Shown one piece after another: positions 15,655-25,988 of a DNA stretch of 25,988 bases. This DNA comes from an uncultured Sinobacteraceae bacterium (GTDB lineage: Bacteria > Pseudomonadota > Gammaproteobacteria > Steroidobacterales > Steroidobacteraceae): positions 1 through 25,988 of the forward strand of contig CALEKY010000099.1 of the NCBI GenBank assembly GCA_937902995.1. Direction: 5' to 3'. The number at the start of each line of letters is the position of its first letter. Positions within the stretch are counted from its first letter, which is position 1. A program made the position numbers and the translations under genes. The notes below the pieces were generated by a model. That model was not told the DNA's origin and made no database searches. It worked only from the letters and a program-made list of their open reading frames with translations.

Positions 15655-16503
15655 GTGTTCAAGAAGGTTTATCACGCAACGCATCCGGACATGATGGCCG
15701 GCGCAAGCAATCAGCAGCTTCGCGACCGTTATTTGGTGGACAACCTGTTCGCCGACGATGAGCTCTCGCTGAATTACGCGCACTACGAGCGTTTCGTGCT
15801 CGGCGGCGCCGCTCCGAAGTCGAAGGCTTTGCGGCTTCCCGAGCAAACCGAGCCGGAATCGGCGAAAGGCAAGCCGTTCCTGGAGCGGCGCGAGCTGGGC
15901 GTCGTCAACGTCGGCAAGCAAGCGGGCAAGGTAACGGTTGACGGTCAGGCATTCACGCTGGCGCCGCGCGACGGTCTTTACGTGCCGATGGGCTCGAAGG
16001 ATGTCGTGTTCGAGAGTACCGGCGGCGAAGGCGCGAAGTTCTATCTCGTCTCCACGCCGGCGCACGCACGCTTCGAGCCGGTGCACATCTCGATCGAGAA
16101 GGCGGTGCCGCTCGAGCGCGGTGCGCCCGAGACCTCGAACGAACGCACGATCTATCAATACATCGTTCCTCAGACCTGCAGATCGGCGCAGCTCCTTCTG
16201 GGGCTGACGATCCTCAAACCGGGCAGCGTCTGGAACACGATGCCGCCGCATCTGCACGACCGTCGCTCCGAGGTTTATTTCTATTTCGATCTCGAAGGCG
16301 ACGATCAGCGCGTCATGCACTTCATGGGCGAGCCGCACGAGATGCGTACGATCGTGATGCGCAACTACGAAGCGGTGATGTCGCCGCCGTGGTCGATTCA
16401 CATGGGCGCCGGCACGCGCAATTACAGCTTCATCTGGGCCATGGGCGGCGAGAACCTGGACTACACGGACATGAACGTGCTCGACATCTGCCAGCTCAAG
16501 TAA
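15655..16503 (+). CDS. kduI: 5-keto-4-deoxyuronate isomerase (4-deoxy-L-threo-5-hexosulose-uronate ketol-isomerase)
   Basis: The protein has 282 residues from GTG 15655, 7 bases after GAGGG (15643-15647). It has the two-cupin KduI fold: THPDMMAGASNQQLRDRYLV at the start, then MPPHLHDRRSEVYFYFDL with H199, H201, E206, and WSIHMGAGT with H249. These match the zinc ligands of the E. coli enzyme (H196, H198, E203, H245) nearly position for position. Reaction: the keto form of the unsaturated uronate from pectate lysis is isomerised to 3-deoxy-D-glycero-2,5-hexodiulosonate, the substrate of KduD. The next gene, kduD, starts 18 bases after its stop, so they form an operon. No ACCGGT operator is visible before it. 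Confidence 0.96.
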   Translation: MFKKVYHATHPDMMAGASNQQLRDRYLVDNLFADDELSLNYAHYERFVLGGAAPKSKALRLPEQTEPESAKGKPFLERRELGVVNVGKQAGKVTVDGQAFTLAPRDGLYVPMGSKDVVFESTGGEGAKFYLVSTPAHARFEPVHISIEKAVPLERGAPETSNERTIYQYIVPQTCRSAQLLLGLTILKPGSVWNTMPPHLHDRRSEVYFYFDLEGDDQRVMHFMGEPHEMRTIVMRNYEAVMSPPWSIHMGAGTRNYSFIWAMGGENLDYTDMNVLDICQLK

Positions 16504-16521
16504 TCGAGGAAGTCATCGCAC

Positions 16522-17298
16522 ATGAGTCATGTCAACGGAACGCTCGCGCTTTTTTCGCTTGCCGGTAAGGTGGCGGTCGTCACGGGCGCAAACACGGGAT
16601 TGGGACAAGGGATTGCCATCGCGTTGGCCCAAGCAGGTGCCGATATCGTCGCCGTAGGGCGTACGCAGGCGACCGAAACGCAGAGCCTAGTCGAAGCGGA
16701 AGGGCGTCGTTTTCATTTCGTGCACGCCGATCTGGAGAACAGCCGCGAGGCGCCGAGCATCATCGCTAAGGCGGTCGACGCGAGCGGACGGCTCGATATC
16801 CTGGTGAACAATGCTGGCATCATTCGTCGCAACGACGCACTCGAGTTCACGGAAGAGGATTGGGATGCCGCCTTGAACGTGAACCTCAAAACGCCGTTCT
16901 TCCTGGCGCAGGCGGCAGCGAAAGTGATGCTGTCTCAAGGAGGCGGCGGAAAGATCATCAACATCGCCTCGATGCTCTCGTTCCAAGGCGGAATCCGCAC
17001 CGCGTCGTACACGGCGAGCAAGAGCGGGCTGGCCGGACTCACGCGTCTTTTGGCGAACGAATGGGCCGCTCGCGGTATCAATGTGAATGCCATCGCGCCG
17101 GGATATTTCGAGACGAACAACACGAGCGCGCTGCGCGCAGACGAGCAACGCAATCGCGACATTCTCGCTCGCATCCCGGCGGGGCGGTGGGGTCGCCCGA
17201 GCGATCTTGCGGGTGCGGCCATCTTCCTTGCCTCTGCTGCCTCCGATTACGTGCACGGCACCGTGCTCGCTGTGGATGGCGGGTGGCTGGCGAGATGA
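16522..17298 (+). CDS. kduD: 2-keto-3-deoxy-D-gluconate dehydrogenase (SDR)
   Basis: The protein has 258 residues, the normal KduD length, from ATG 16522, with GAGGA about 12 bases upstream. Short-chain dehydrogenase motifs are TGANTGLGQG (21-30, cofactor binding), NNAG (96-99), catalytic S150 and YTASK with Y163 and K167. IIRRNDALEFTEEDWD and the ending GTVLAVDGGWLAR are typical of KduD. It reduces the KduI product to 2-keto-3-deoxygluconate with NAD(P)H. The kinase and aldolase (KdgK, KdgA) that finish the pathway are not in the window. Confidence 0.95.
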   Translation: MSHVNGTLALFSLAGKVAVVTGANTGLGQGIAIALAQAGADIVAVGRTQATETQSLVEAEGRRFHFVHADLENSREAPSIIAKAVDASGRLDILVNNAGIIRRNDALEFTEEDWDAALNVNLKTPFFLAQAAAKVMLSQGGGGKIINIASMLSFQGGIRTASYTASKSGLAGLTRLLANEWAARGINVNAIAPGYFETNNTSALRADEQRNRDILARIPAGRWGRPSDLAGAAIFLASAASDYVHGTVLAVDGGWLAR

Positions 17299-17325
17299 TC
17301 GAACTACGCGACAGGCTACAGTAAA

Positions 17326-17476
17326 GGCTTGGGGCGTGGGGCCGGATGCTGACTCTCCGGACCGCCCCCAACGCGTTACGACCAAAAAGCGGTGGGAGCC
17401 TGGCAAAGCTCGCTCGGTCGCTACTGAATCACTCCAATTCGGGCTTGCCTGGCCTGCCGGCCCCAAGCCCCAAGCC
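17326..17476. repeat. 20-bp inverted repeat flanking 111 bases
   Basis: The left arm GGCTTGGGGCGTGGGGCCGG (17326-17345) is the reverse complement of the right arm CCGGCCCCAAGCCCCAAGCC (17457-17476) except for one base. The right arm consists of heptamer units, so the left arm is an inverted partial copy of the array. Confidence 0.85.
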
Positions 17477-17488
17477 CCAAGCCCCAAG
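17461..17488 (+). repeat. Heptamer tandem array, 4 x CCCCAAG
   Basis: Four exact units (28 bp) are followed in register by looser TCTGAAG, TCCCACG and CCCCGCG. It overlaps the right arm of the inverted repeat. Confidence 0.92.
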
Positions 17489-17513
17489 TCTGAAGTCCCA
17501 CGCCCCGCGCCCT

Positions 17514-17534
17514 CCTGCAGCCTACAGTCCACAG
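17514..17534 (+). repeat. Heptamer array, CCTGCAG-CCTACAG-TCCACAG
   Basis: Three 7-bp units are followed by CCTG. They share the consensus CCTRCAG with the array at 21647-21674 (minus strand) and again include one unit starting with T. Confidence 0.7.
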
Positions 17535-17728
17535 CCTGGACGTAGGTTGCCGACGCAACCGGAGGCTCATCTTTTCCCTTAATCAACTTCAGACGGGCTC
17601 AAGGACACAGTTTTTCGGCCGTTGTTTTTCCATGATGCCTGGCCGCGAGGCAGTACGCTCTCGCGGTTATGTAATTCGTCCAAACCCTGAATACGCAACG
17701 TCCGTACAACAAGAGCTTGCGTCAAGCG

Positions 17729-20438
<2,710 letters not shown>

Positions 20439-20452
<14 letters not shown>

Positions 20453-21635
20453 GCGAAATCTAGTCCTGGCGGTCGACGATGAGGTCGATTTCCTCGAGCT
20501 CATCCAGCAGATCGGCGAGGGTGTCGGCTGCGAGGTGATCACCGCCGATACGGCCACCGCCTTTCGAGAGCAGCTCGCCAAACGGCAACCGTCCTTGATC
20601 CTGCTCGATCTGCAGATGCCGGGTATGGACGGCATCGAAGCGCTCCGCTACCTCGGTCGGCAAGGCACGACGGCCGGCATTTTGCTGGCAAGCGGTATGG
20701 ACTCGCGCGTTCTGGCGAGCGCCCGTCAGCTCGGCGAGTCGCTCGGTCTCAAGATGCTCGGAACGTTGCAAAAGCCTGCCATGCTCGAAGACATCGAAGC
20801 GCTGCTCGCGCGTCACATTCAGCCCGGCGAACGATTGTCGGTCGAAGAGCTCAAGACCGCCATCGACGAACACGAGCTGGTCGTTCATTACCAACCGAAG
20901 GTCGTGCGCACGGATACGGACTGGGAGGTGCGCAGCGCCGAGGCGCTCGTACGTTGGCGTCATCCGCGGCTCGGCTTGCTGTATCCGGGCGAGTTCCTGC
21001 AGCTCGCCGAGCAATCGGGGCTCATTCTCGGGATCACGGACTTCGTGCTCACCGATGCGATCCGTCAGATCGGTCACTGGCGCCAGCGCGGTCTGCAATT
21101 GACGGCCGCCGTGAATCTTTCGCCGCGGCTCGTGCAGGACCTCGAATTTCCTGATCGGCTCGGACGCTTGTTGAAAGAGTTCGATGTTGCCGCCGAGCAG
21201 CTCACGCTCGAAGTCACGGAAGCGGCATCGCTGCACGATCCCGAGCTCGTCATGGACATTTTCACGCGGCTGCGCGTGAAGGGCGTCGGCTTGTCGCTCG
21301 ACGATTTCGGCGTCGGTCTATCGCCGCTCACGCAGCTCTACAAGATGCCGTTCAGCGAAGTGAAGATCGATCGCGTGCTCGTGAACGAAATGGCGACGTC
21401 GAAGCCGGCCGCGACGGTCGTACGCGCGATCGTCGATCTCGCACACGCATTGTCGCTCAAGGTTTGTGCGGAAGGCGTGGAGACACCCGCCGCATTCGAA
21501 TTCCTCGAGCAAGTCGGCTGCGATGCCCTGCAGGGCGATTTCATCGCCGCCGCAATGCCCGCAAGCGAGATCGAAACCTTCATGGAAGTCTGGAACGGTT
21601 CCGATCACACGCTGGTGCCGGTCGTGCGCAAGTAA
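20439..21635 (+). CDS. REC-EAL response regulator, probable c-di-GMP phosphodiesterase (RocR-like architecture)
   Basis: The protein has 398 residues from GTG 20439, 8 bases after GGAGGA (20425-20430) and inside the end of the kinase gene. The N-terminal receiver has acidic AVDDE and phospho-Asp D57 (LLDLQMPGMDG). The C-terminal EAL domain (about 135-385) keeps E168-A-L, N226, E258, E261, D288/D289, K309, E345 and Q365. Recalling Pseudomonas RocR numbering (E175, N233, E265, D295, K316, E352), the offset is a constant 7, so spacing is the same and activity is likely. Role: phosphorylation-controlled breakdown of c-di-GMP in the cytoplasm, with the overlapping hybrid kinase as probable partner. 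No HTH or GGDEF domain is present. Confidence 0.92.
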
Positions 21636-21646
21636 AGCCTCGCAGG

Positions 21647-21674
21647 CTGTAGACCGTAGGCTGTAGGCTGTAGG
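21647..21674 (-). repeat. Heptamer tandem array, 4 x CTGTAGG
   Basis: The units are CTGTAGA, CCGTAGG, CTGTAGG and CTGTAGG, beginning 12 bases after the REC-EAL stop. On the minus strand they read CCTACAG, CCTACAG, CCTACGG, TCTACAG. Confidence 0.9.
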
Positions 21675-21678
21675 TAGA

Positions 21679-21703
21679 GCGCGCGTCCGCGCAACTATTT
21701 TTT
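21679..21703 (+). terminator. Intrinsic terminator of the kinase/EAL operon
   Basis: The stem GCGCG (21679-21683) / CGCGC (21688-21692) with loop CGTC is followed by AACTA and six T (21698-21703). It lies 44 bases after the REC-EAL stop. Confidence 0.6.
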
Positions 21704-21735
21704 CCCTTGCGCAGCGGGGGAGGGGCAGAAGAATT

Positions 21736-21756
21736 GCGGCGCAGCCGCTGCGCCGC
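21736..21756. terminator. Perfect 9-bp GC hairpin between convergent genes
   Basis: GCGGCGCAG (21736-21744) pairs with CTGCGCCGC (21748-21756) around CCG. It lies 4 bases past the stop of the minus-strand kinase gene (stop at 21760). On the minus strand only AATTCTTCT follows, so it is a stem without a true T-run. Confidence 0.5.
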
Positions 21757-21759
21757 GCC

Positions 21760-23229
21760 TCAGATGGCTCTCTTCATTTTCTCTTTCGTCTGCCGCAGCA
21801 TGTGTAGCGGTGCGGTCAGCACGATGCGCGTGCCTTGACCCGGTTCCTCGAACGCGATCGTGCCGCCGAGCATGCGGGCGCGATATTCCATGATCTTCAA
21901 GCCCAAACCCGGGCGGCCTTGCGCAAGGCCCGCGCTCAGACCGATGCCGTTATCGGTGATCGACAGCTGAAGTTTCCGGCCGATCGTGCGCAGGTCGATC
22001 GCGATCGCCGTCGCACGCGCGTAACGCGCTGCGTTCGTCGTGGCTTCCTGTGCGACCCTGTATAAATGTGTCGCAGCACCTTCTTCGAGATCGGGCAACT
22101 TCTGATCGCCCGTCGTGAACGTGCATTGCAGCCCGTACATATCGGTGCAGCGCTGCGCAAGATGCTTCAGCGCTTCCGTCAAACCGCCGCGTTCGAGATT
22201 GACGGGTGCGAGGCCGCGTGCGAGCGAGCGCGTGCTCTGAATGGCATGCGCGAGCAGATCGCTGATCTTGTGGATCTGGGGCAGGTACTTGTCGGCTTCG
22301 CGTGCCAGTTGCACTTCGAGACCCTTGAGCAACAGCGATAGTCCGGTGAGCTCTTGTCCGAGCCCGTCGTGCAAGTCGCTGCCGAGCCGGCGCTGTTCGC
22401 GGTTCGATATTTCGAGAATCTCTTGCTCGAGCACTTTCTGTGCCGTGATGTCGCGCAACGCGCAGACCAGACCGGTGATCGTGCCGCGGTCGCGCAGCGG
22501 TGCCATCGTATACGTGTACCAACGAATCGCGCCGTCCGGAGAAATCCACGCGCGTTCTTGGTCCATCAGTGAGCGCCCCGTGCGGATGGCCGTCGCAGCT
22601 TGGCTTTCGAGATCCAGCACGGTCTCTTCGTTCCACGCTTCCGACAGGCGTTTGCCCAGGACGTCTTCGCGCTTCTTGCGCAGGAGGTCGAGCAAGGCGC
22701 GATTCACGACGGTCAGCCGGCCTTCCGTGTTCACGGCGAAGACGATCTCGGGCAGGCTGTTGATGAGCGTGCTGAGCAACAGACGCTGCTCTTCGAGCGC
22801 CGTTTCTGCGGCACGCCGTTTGCGACGGTCGCGCGCTTCGGTGAGCGCGCGCTGCACGACGGCGGGCAACCGCTGCAAGCGGTCTTTCAGAACGTAATCG
22901 GTGGCGCCGCTCTTCAGCGCTTCGATCGCGCGTTCTTCGCCGAGCGATCCGGAGACGAAGATGAACGGCACATCCGGACACGTTCGCTGCGCGATCTTGA
23001 GCGCTGCCAGTCCGTCGAAACCCGGAAGGGTGTAATCGGCCAGCACGGCATGCGGGAATTCAGGCTGCAGGGCTTCCCGGAAGTCGGATTCGTGTGCGGC
23101 CACACGCCAATCGACTTTCATTCCGTTGCGGGCGAGTTCAAGCTGGATCAGCTCGGCATCGTGCGGATCGTCTTCGAGCAAGACGATTCTCAACGGCGCC
23201 TCCAGCTCCTCATTCATATCCTGGTTCAT
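21760..23229 (-). CDS. Soluble REC-PAS-HisKA_3 histidine kinase
   Basis: ATG 23229 (reverse) gives 489 residues; GTG 23262 or ATG 23217 are alternatives, none with a strong ribosome site. An N-terminal receiver (IVLLEDDPHDAELI, D65 in ADYTLPGFDG, LKDRL) is followed by a coiled linker, one PAS domain (about 150-265) and a NarX-type dimerisation helix with H287 in GSDLHDGLGQELTGL. The HATPase domain has THLYRVAQEATTNAARYA, DNGIGL and GRPGLGLKIM. A receiver at the N-terminus of a kinase implies control by another kinase, e.g. the hybrid kinase nearby. It is cytoplasmic with no membrane segment. It is divergent from the NarL-type regulator at 23381, its likely output partner, and paralogous to the kinase at the right edge. 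Confidence 0.9.
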   Translation of the reverse strand: MNQDMNEELEAPLRIVLLEDDPHDAELIQLELARNGMKVDWRVAAHESDFREALQPEFPHAVLADYTLPGFDGLAALKIAQRTCPDVPFIFVSGSLGEERAIEALKSGATDYVLKDRLQRLPAVVQRALTEARDRRKRRAAETALEEQRLLLSTLINSLPEIVFAVNTEGRLTVVNRALLDLLRKKREDVLGKRLSEAWNEETVLDLESQAATAIRTGRSLMDQERAWISPDGAIRWYTYTMAPLRDRGTITGLVCALRDITAQKVLEQEILEISNREQRRLGSDLHDGLGQELTGLSLLLKGLEVQLAREADKYLPQIHKISDLLAHAIQSTRSLARGLAPVNLERGGLTEALKHLAQRCTDMYGLQCTFTTGDQKLPDLEEGAATHLYRVAQEATTNAARYARATAIAIDLRTIGRKLQLSITDNGIGLSAGLAQGRPGLGLKIMEYRARMLGGTIAFEEPGQGTRIVLTAPLHMLRQTKEKMKRAI

Positions 23230-23258
23230 CCGTAAGGGCTTGACACTCGTCAAAGCTA

Positions 23259-23273
23259 TCACCGAATCGGTGA
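23259..23273. promoter_or_regulatory. Perfect 7-1-7 palindrome between divergent kinase and regulator genes
   Basis: TCACCGA-A-TCGGTGA lies 29 bases upstream of the kinase start and 107 bases upstream of the response-regulator start. It is a candidate binding site for the adjacent NarL/LuxR-type protein or another dimeric regulator. Confidence 0.45.
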
Positions 23274-23300
23274 CTGTGGAAAATGTGGATTGTCGCCTGC

Positions 23301-23330
23301 TTGTACACCCGCGATCTTGAATGATACAAA
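23301..23330 (+). promoter_or_regulatory. Weak candidate promoter of the NarL-type regulator
   Basis: TTGTAC (23301-23306) and TACAAA (23325-23330, preceded by TGA) have 18-base spacing. The matches are partial, with the better support coming from the TG-like extended -10. Confidence 0.3.
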
Positions 23331-23380
23331 CCCTGAAGGTCGGGCACTTCGGTTTGCGTTATGTCCGCTGAAGGTGGCCA

Positions 23381-24067
23381 ATGGCAGAACAGACTCGAAT
23401 AGTCATCGTCGACGATCATCCTTTCGTGCGCGAAGGGCTCAAGCAGCTCTTGGCCGGACAAACGGACTTCGAATTGATTGCGGAAGCGTCCTCCGTCAGC
23501 GATGCGCAGGCCAAAATCGATGCCGACGAGCCCGATGTCGCAGTCGTCGATTTGGCGCTCGGTCAGGACGACGGCATCGATTTGGTGCGTTGGATCCGTC
23601 AAAACCATCCTGACGTGCGAGTGCTCGTCCTCTCGATGCAGGACGAGGCGTTGTACGCGGAGCGCTTACTGCGGCTCGGCGTGAGCGGCTACGTGATGAA
23701 AAACGTGGCGGGCACGGATTTCCTCGTGGCCTTGCGCAAGGTCGCGCGCGGTCAGAGGCACGTGAGCGCAGCGATGGGCGAGCGACTGCTGAGCCAAGTG
23801 GCGCGCGGGCGCACCTTGGGGGCCGATGAGGACCCAGTGTCTGCACTGACCGAACGCGAGCTCGAAGTCTTCCGACTGATCGGCGAGGGCATCAGTACCC
23901 GTGAGATCTCTCAGCGGCTCGAGCTGTCGATGAAAACGGTCGATGCCCACCGCCGGCACATGCGCGAGAAATTGAATCTGCGCTCGACGAGCGAGCTCAT
24001 TCGTTATGCCACCCGTTGGGTGGCCGACCGAGCAAGCAATTCCGGTACAGCACGCGCAAACTCGTAA
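23381..24067 (+). CDS. NarL/LuxR-type DNA-binding response regulator
   Basis: The protein has 228 residues from ATG 23381 behind GAAGGTGG. The receiver (1-120) has DD at 11-12, phospho-Asp D57 in VVDLALGQDDG, and the Lys of GYVMKNVAG. A linker leads to a LuxR-type HTH (about 150-212): LTERELEVFRLIGEGISTREIS, LELSMKTVDAHRRHMREKLNLRSTSELIRYA. Partners of this class are HisKA_3 kinases, two of which flank it (21760-23229 and 24359 onward). It probably activates or represses genes when phosphorylated; targets are unknown. The palindrome at 23259 and the hairpin-like repeat at 24231 are candidate sites. Confidence 0.94.
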   Translation: MAEQTRIVIVDDHPFVREGLKQLLAGQTDFELIAEASSVSDAQAKIDADEPDVAVVDLALGQDDGIDLVRWIRQNHPDVRVLVLSMQDEALYAERLLRLGVSGYVMKNVAGTDFLVALRKVARGQRHVSAAMGERLLSQVARGRTLGADEDPVSALTERELEVFRLIGEGISTREISQRLELSMKTVDAHRRHMREKLNLRSTSELIRYATRWVADRASNSGTARANS

Positions 24068-24115
24068 CCGGTCTGGGCTCCCCTCTGCATTTCATGTGCC
24101 CTGGACCGGTGAACG

Positions 24116-24131
24116 GGGCGTTGAGACGCCC
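24116..24131 (+). terminator. Small hairpin after the response regulator
   Basis: GGGCGT (24116-24121) pairs with ACGCCC (24126-24131) over TGAG, 49 bases after the stop. No T-run follows, so it is only a weak terminator candidate. Confidence 0.3.
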
Positions 24132-24230
24132 GTCTCCCTATGCCTAACTCATTGAACGGCAAAGTGCATTTTGCATAAGTCGGGTTGCGGCACGGCCACA
24201 TCGAAAAGGCGTGCCTGACGCCTCCGACAT

Positions 24231-24254
24231 TAGGGGATCGGCTGATATCCCCTA
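24231..24254. promoter_or_regulatory. Inverted repeat TAGGGGAT / ATCCCCTA before the last kinase gene
   Basis: Perfect 8-bp arms (24231-24238 and 24247-24254) are separated by CGGCTGAT. The site lies in the 291-base gap between the regulator and the last kinase gene, about 105 bases before the kinase start. It is either an operator for a dimeric regulator or a leader hairpin. Nothing else in this gap could be assigned. Confidence 0.45.
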
Positions 24255-24358
24255 CAACCCCTGTACAAGAAGATCGTTGGCGGGTCCTCGGACCGGGTCT
24301 AGGCGGCCAGCAGCCGCCACCGGGGGGATGCTTTGCACGTATTTGAGTCTTCTTGGAC

Positions 24359-25988
24359 GTGAACGCCGCTTACACAACTTGCCAGCGCTCTCCGGACGAA
24401 GCGGCGGATGCCCTCGAGGACGGTCTTCAGGCCGCAATTCGAGCGCTCGAAACCGGATCTTCGCTGGCGCACCAGCTCTTGGATGCCGCGCCGGTGCAGA
24501 TCGTCGTGCTCGACCGCAGCCTCATCGTGCGCTGGACGAATGCGGCTTTTGCGCAGGCTCGCAAGTTGGTGCGTAGCTCCCTGCCGGGGCGGCCGGTGAC
24601 CGAGCTGTTGGGAGAGCTCGGCACGCGCGAGATTCATTTCCGTCGCACGCTGGAAGGCGAGTCGGCGCACTTCGTGATTCGCACGCCGACGCTACCCGAC
24701 AGCACGATGCGCGATCTGAACGTGTACCTGCGGCCACTACACACCCCGCAGGGCGAGATCGCGGGTCTGTGCATGTATATCGGCGATCTGCGCGTCTTGA
24801 ATCCGAGTCAGGAAAAGATTCCGACCACGGCCGAAGCGCTGCGCCAGGTCTTCGGCTCGATACCGAACTATGTGTTCGTGCTCGACCGAGAGATGCGGAT
24901 CTTGTTCGCCAATCGGGGCGTGAGGAACTTGAGGCCGGAGGAGCTCGAAGGCCGGCACATTACCGACGCCTTTCCGCCCAAGTTGCACGCCACCGTGCTG
25001 TCGGCACTGCATCGAGTGTTGCAGTCGGGGCAGCTCGATGGCTTCACGGCAGAGCTCAACACCGACGGGCAGCTGCGGCACTTCGATACCGCGATCACGC
25101 CGGTGCGGATCGGCGGTCAGATCATTGCATTGACGATGATCGGGGCCGAAACGACCGAGCAGGTACGGGCGGAGCGGGCGATCGCCACCCAGGCGCGCAT
25201 GATCGAGTCGATGCTCGAAGGCGTCGCCGTCGTCAACGAGCAAGGTCTCATTGAAATCACGAATCCTGCCTTCGACCGAATGTTCGGTTACGACCGCGGC
25301 GGGCTGATCGGCCGCGACATGACGGAGCTGACGGACGGCGCATTTGCCCAGCGCGGCCGTTGGCCGCTCGCACCGGGTACGACGTCGACGACCATCGAAT
25401 TCGAGGCGCTGCGCCGCGACGGGACGATGTTCGCGGCAGCGGGCGTGTTATCGCGCTTCGAAATCGCCGGCCGCAATCACAGTCTGATCGTCCTGCAAGA
25501 CGTGAGCGAGCGCAAACAGCTCGAGCGCGCGATTCTTCTTGCAGTGAATCGCGAGCAATACCGCATCGGCAACGATTTGCACGACGGCTTGGGGCAGGAG
25601 CTCACGGGCATTGCGCTCATGTTGCGCGGCGTTGCCGGTCGTTTGACGACCGAGTATCCGGCGATCCTCCCGGAAATCGAGAGCATCACGAAGCTGGTGA
25701 GCAATGCCATCGAGAACACGCGCGCACTCGCGCGTGGATTGTCGCCCGTGAATCTCGAGCGGGGCGGCCTGCAAGACGCCCTCGAGGGGCTCGCGATGAA
25801 TGCCTTCGAGCTCTACGGCGTTCAAGTGTCGTTCTCCCACCGCATCCAGGGTTCCAAGCCGCTCGGCGCAGAGCTTGCAAACCATCTGTATCGGATCGCT
25901 CAAGAAGCCATCCGCAATGCCGTACGTCACGGTCAGGCTCGGACTATACGACTGCACTTAAGGGTGACCCGCGGTAAGGTAAGCCTTG
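24359..25988 (+). CDS. PAS-containing HisKA_3 histidine kinase (3' end outside window)
   Basis: The frame opens after TGA 24344-24346; GTG 24359 (or TTG 24353) is the likely start, with no clear ribosome site. 543 residues are visible. Three PAS-like modules occur: about 38-140 (DAAPVQIVVLDRSLIVRWTNAAF), 160-280 (VFGSIPNYVFVLDREMRILFANR) and 285-395 (MIESMLEGVAVVNEQGLIEITNPAFDRMFGY). The dimerisation helix follows, with phospho-acceptor H408 in GNDLHDGLGQELTGIAL, then the start of the HATPase domain (LYRIAQEAIRNAVRHG). No membrane segment is seen. The kinase core is clearly paralogous to that at 21760-23229 (shared DLHDGLGQELTG and PVNLERGGL), pointing to a duplication with exchange of sensor domains. 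It is likely another input to the NarL-type regulator. Confidence 0.9.
   Translation, partial: MNAAYTTCQRSPDEAADALEDGLQAAIRALETGSSLAHQLLDAAPVQIVVLDRSLIVRWTNAAFAQARKLVRSSLPGRPVTELLGELGTREIHFRRTLEGESAHFVIRTPTLPDSTMRDLNVYLRPLHTPQGEIAGLCMYIGDLRVLNPSQEKIPTTAEALRQVFGSIPNYVFVLDREMRILFANRGVRNLRPEELEGRHITDAFPPKLHATVLSALHRVLQSGQLDGFTAELNTDGQLRHFDTAITPVRIGGQIIALTMIGAETTEQVRAERAIATQARMIESMLEGVAVVNEQGLIEITNPAFDRMFGYDRGGLIGRDMTELTDGAFAQRGRWPLAPGTTSTTIEFEALRRDGTMFAAAGVLSRFEIAGRNHSLIVLQDVSERKQLERAILLAVNREQYRIGNDLHDGLGQELTGIALMLRGVAGRLTTEYPAILPEIESITKLVSNAIENTRALARGLSPVNLERGGLQDALEGLAMNAFELYGVQVSFSHRIQGSKPLGAELANHLYRIAQEAIRNAVRHGQARTIRLHLRVTRGKVSL

Larger units (their letters stand above)
17299..17728. repeat. 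Repeat-rich gap between kduD and the hybrid kinase
   Basis: No gene is supported in these 430 bases. The left half has a 20-bp near-perfect inverted repeat (arms 17326-17345 and 17457-17476) around 111 bases, with a CCCCAAG array in and beyond the right arm. Next is a CCTRCAG-type array at 17514-17534. A leader hairpin CCGCGAG/CTCGCGG (17643-17649, 17660-17666) lies 60 bases before the kinase start. No confident promoter is seen. Confidence 0.7.

Noticed and set aside
21000..21600. Degenerate (inactive) EAL domain
   Set aside because: All catalytic positions checked (E168, N226, E258, D288, K309, E345) are kept.
21647..21756. Attachment site or integron-like structure behind the EAL gene
   Set aside because: No integrase, tRNA or recombination core is present; the stems are explained as terminator-like hairpins and a heptamer array.

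Overview
The window looks like chromosomal DNA of a GC-rich, Gram-negative proteobacterium, most likely a gammaproteobacterium of the Xanthomonadales/Steroidobacter type. This is inferred from the TonB-dependent receptor ending in Phe, the TRAP transporter, the KduI/KduD/UxaC set and general codon use; I could not test it by search. The left two thirds (1-17298) is a pectin/hexuronate utilisation locus. The right third (17729-25988) is a cluster of soluble two-component and cyclic-di-GMP signalling genes.

Pectin part. The 3' end of a TonB-dependent receptor is followed on the + strand by an exported PL1-type pectate lyase, an exported cupin, an exported alpha/beta hydrolase and a Tat-type carboxylesterase. 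A second exported pectate-lyase-like beta-helix protein faces them on the - strand. Divergent from it is an operon of a 2-keto-4-pentenoate-hydratase-like enzyme plus a complete TRAP transporter (DctP, DctQ, DctM). Next come a fructuronate/tagaturonate-reductase-type dehydrogenase (- strand), a LacI-family regulator, UxaC, KduI and KduD. A coherent reading is: lyases cut pectate outside or in the periplasm, esterases remove acyl or methyl groups, products enter by TonB and TRAP systems, KduI/KduD convert unsaturated uronate products to 2-keto-3-deoxygluconate, and UxaC plus the reductase handle saturated uronates. KdgK, KdgA, UxuA/UxaA and an unsaturated glycuronyl hydrolase are not in the window. 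Three ACCGGT-centred sites (7180-7197, 12556-12567, 14067-14083) lie in the promoter regions of the hydratase/TRAP operon and lyase, of the reductase and lacI, and of uxaC. They are the likely operators of the LacI protein.

Signalling part. A four-PAS hybrid histidine kinase overlaps a REC-EAL protein that keeps the catalytic residues of a c-di-GMP phosphodiesterase. Convergent to them is a REC-PAS-HisKA_3 kinase. Divergent from that is a NarL/LuxR-type response regulator, and a second HisKA_3 kinase runs off the right edge. None has an obvious membrane segment.

The most unusual signal is in the gaps. Many intergenic regions carry short tandem arrays of 7-bp units, often exactly four units (28 bp). 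Consensus units differ from locus to locus (CCTTCAG, CCTACAG, CCCCAAG, GTGAGTR), and the same unit-to-unit variants recur at separate loci. One array runs into the 3' end of the reductase gene and supplies its last codons and stop. They resemble in form the heptamer STRR repeats known from cyanobacteria; I cannot say whether this class has been described for this lineage.
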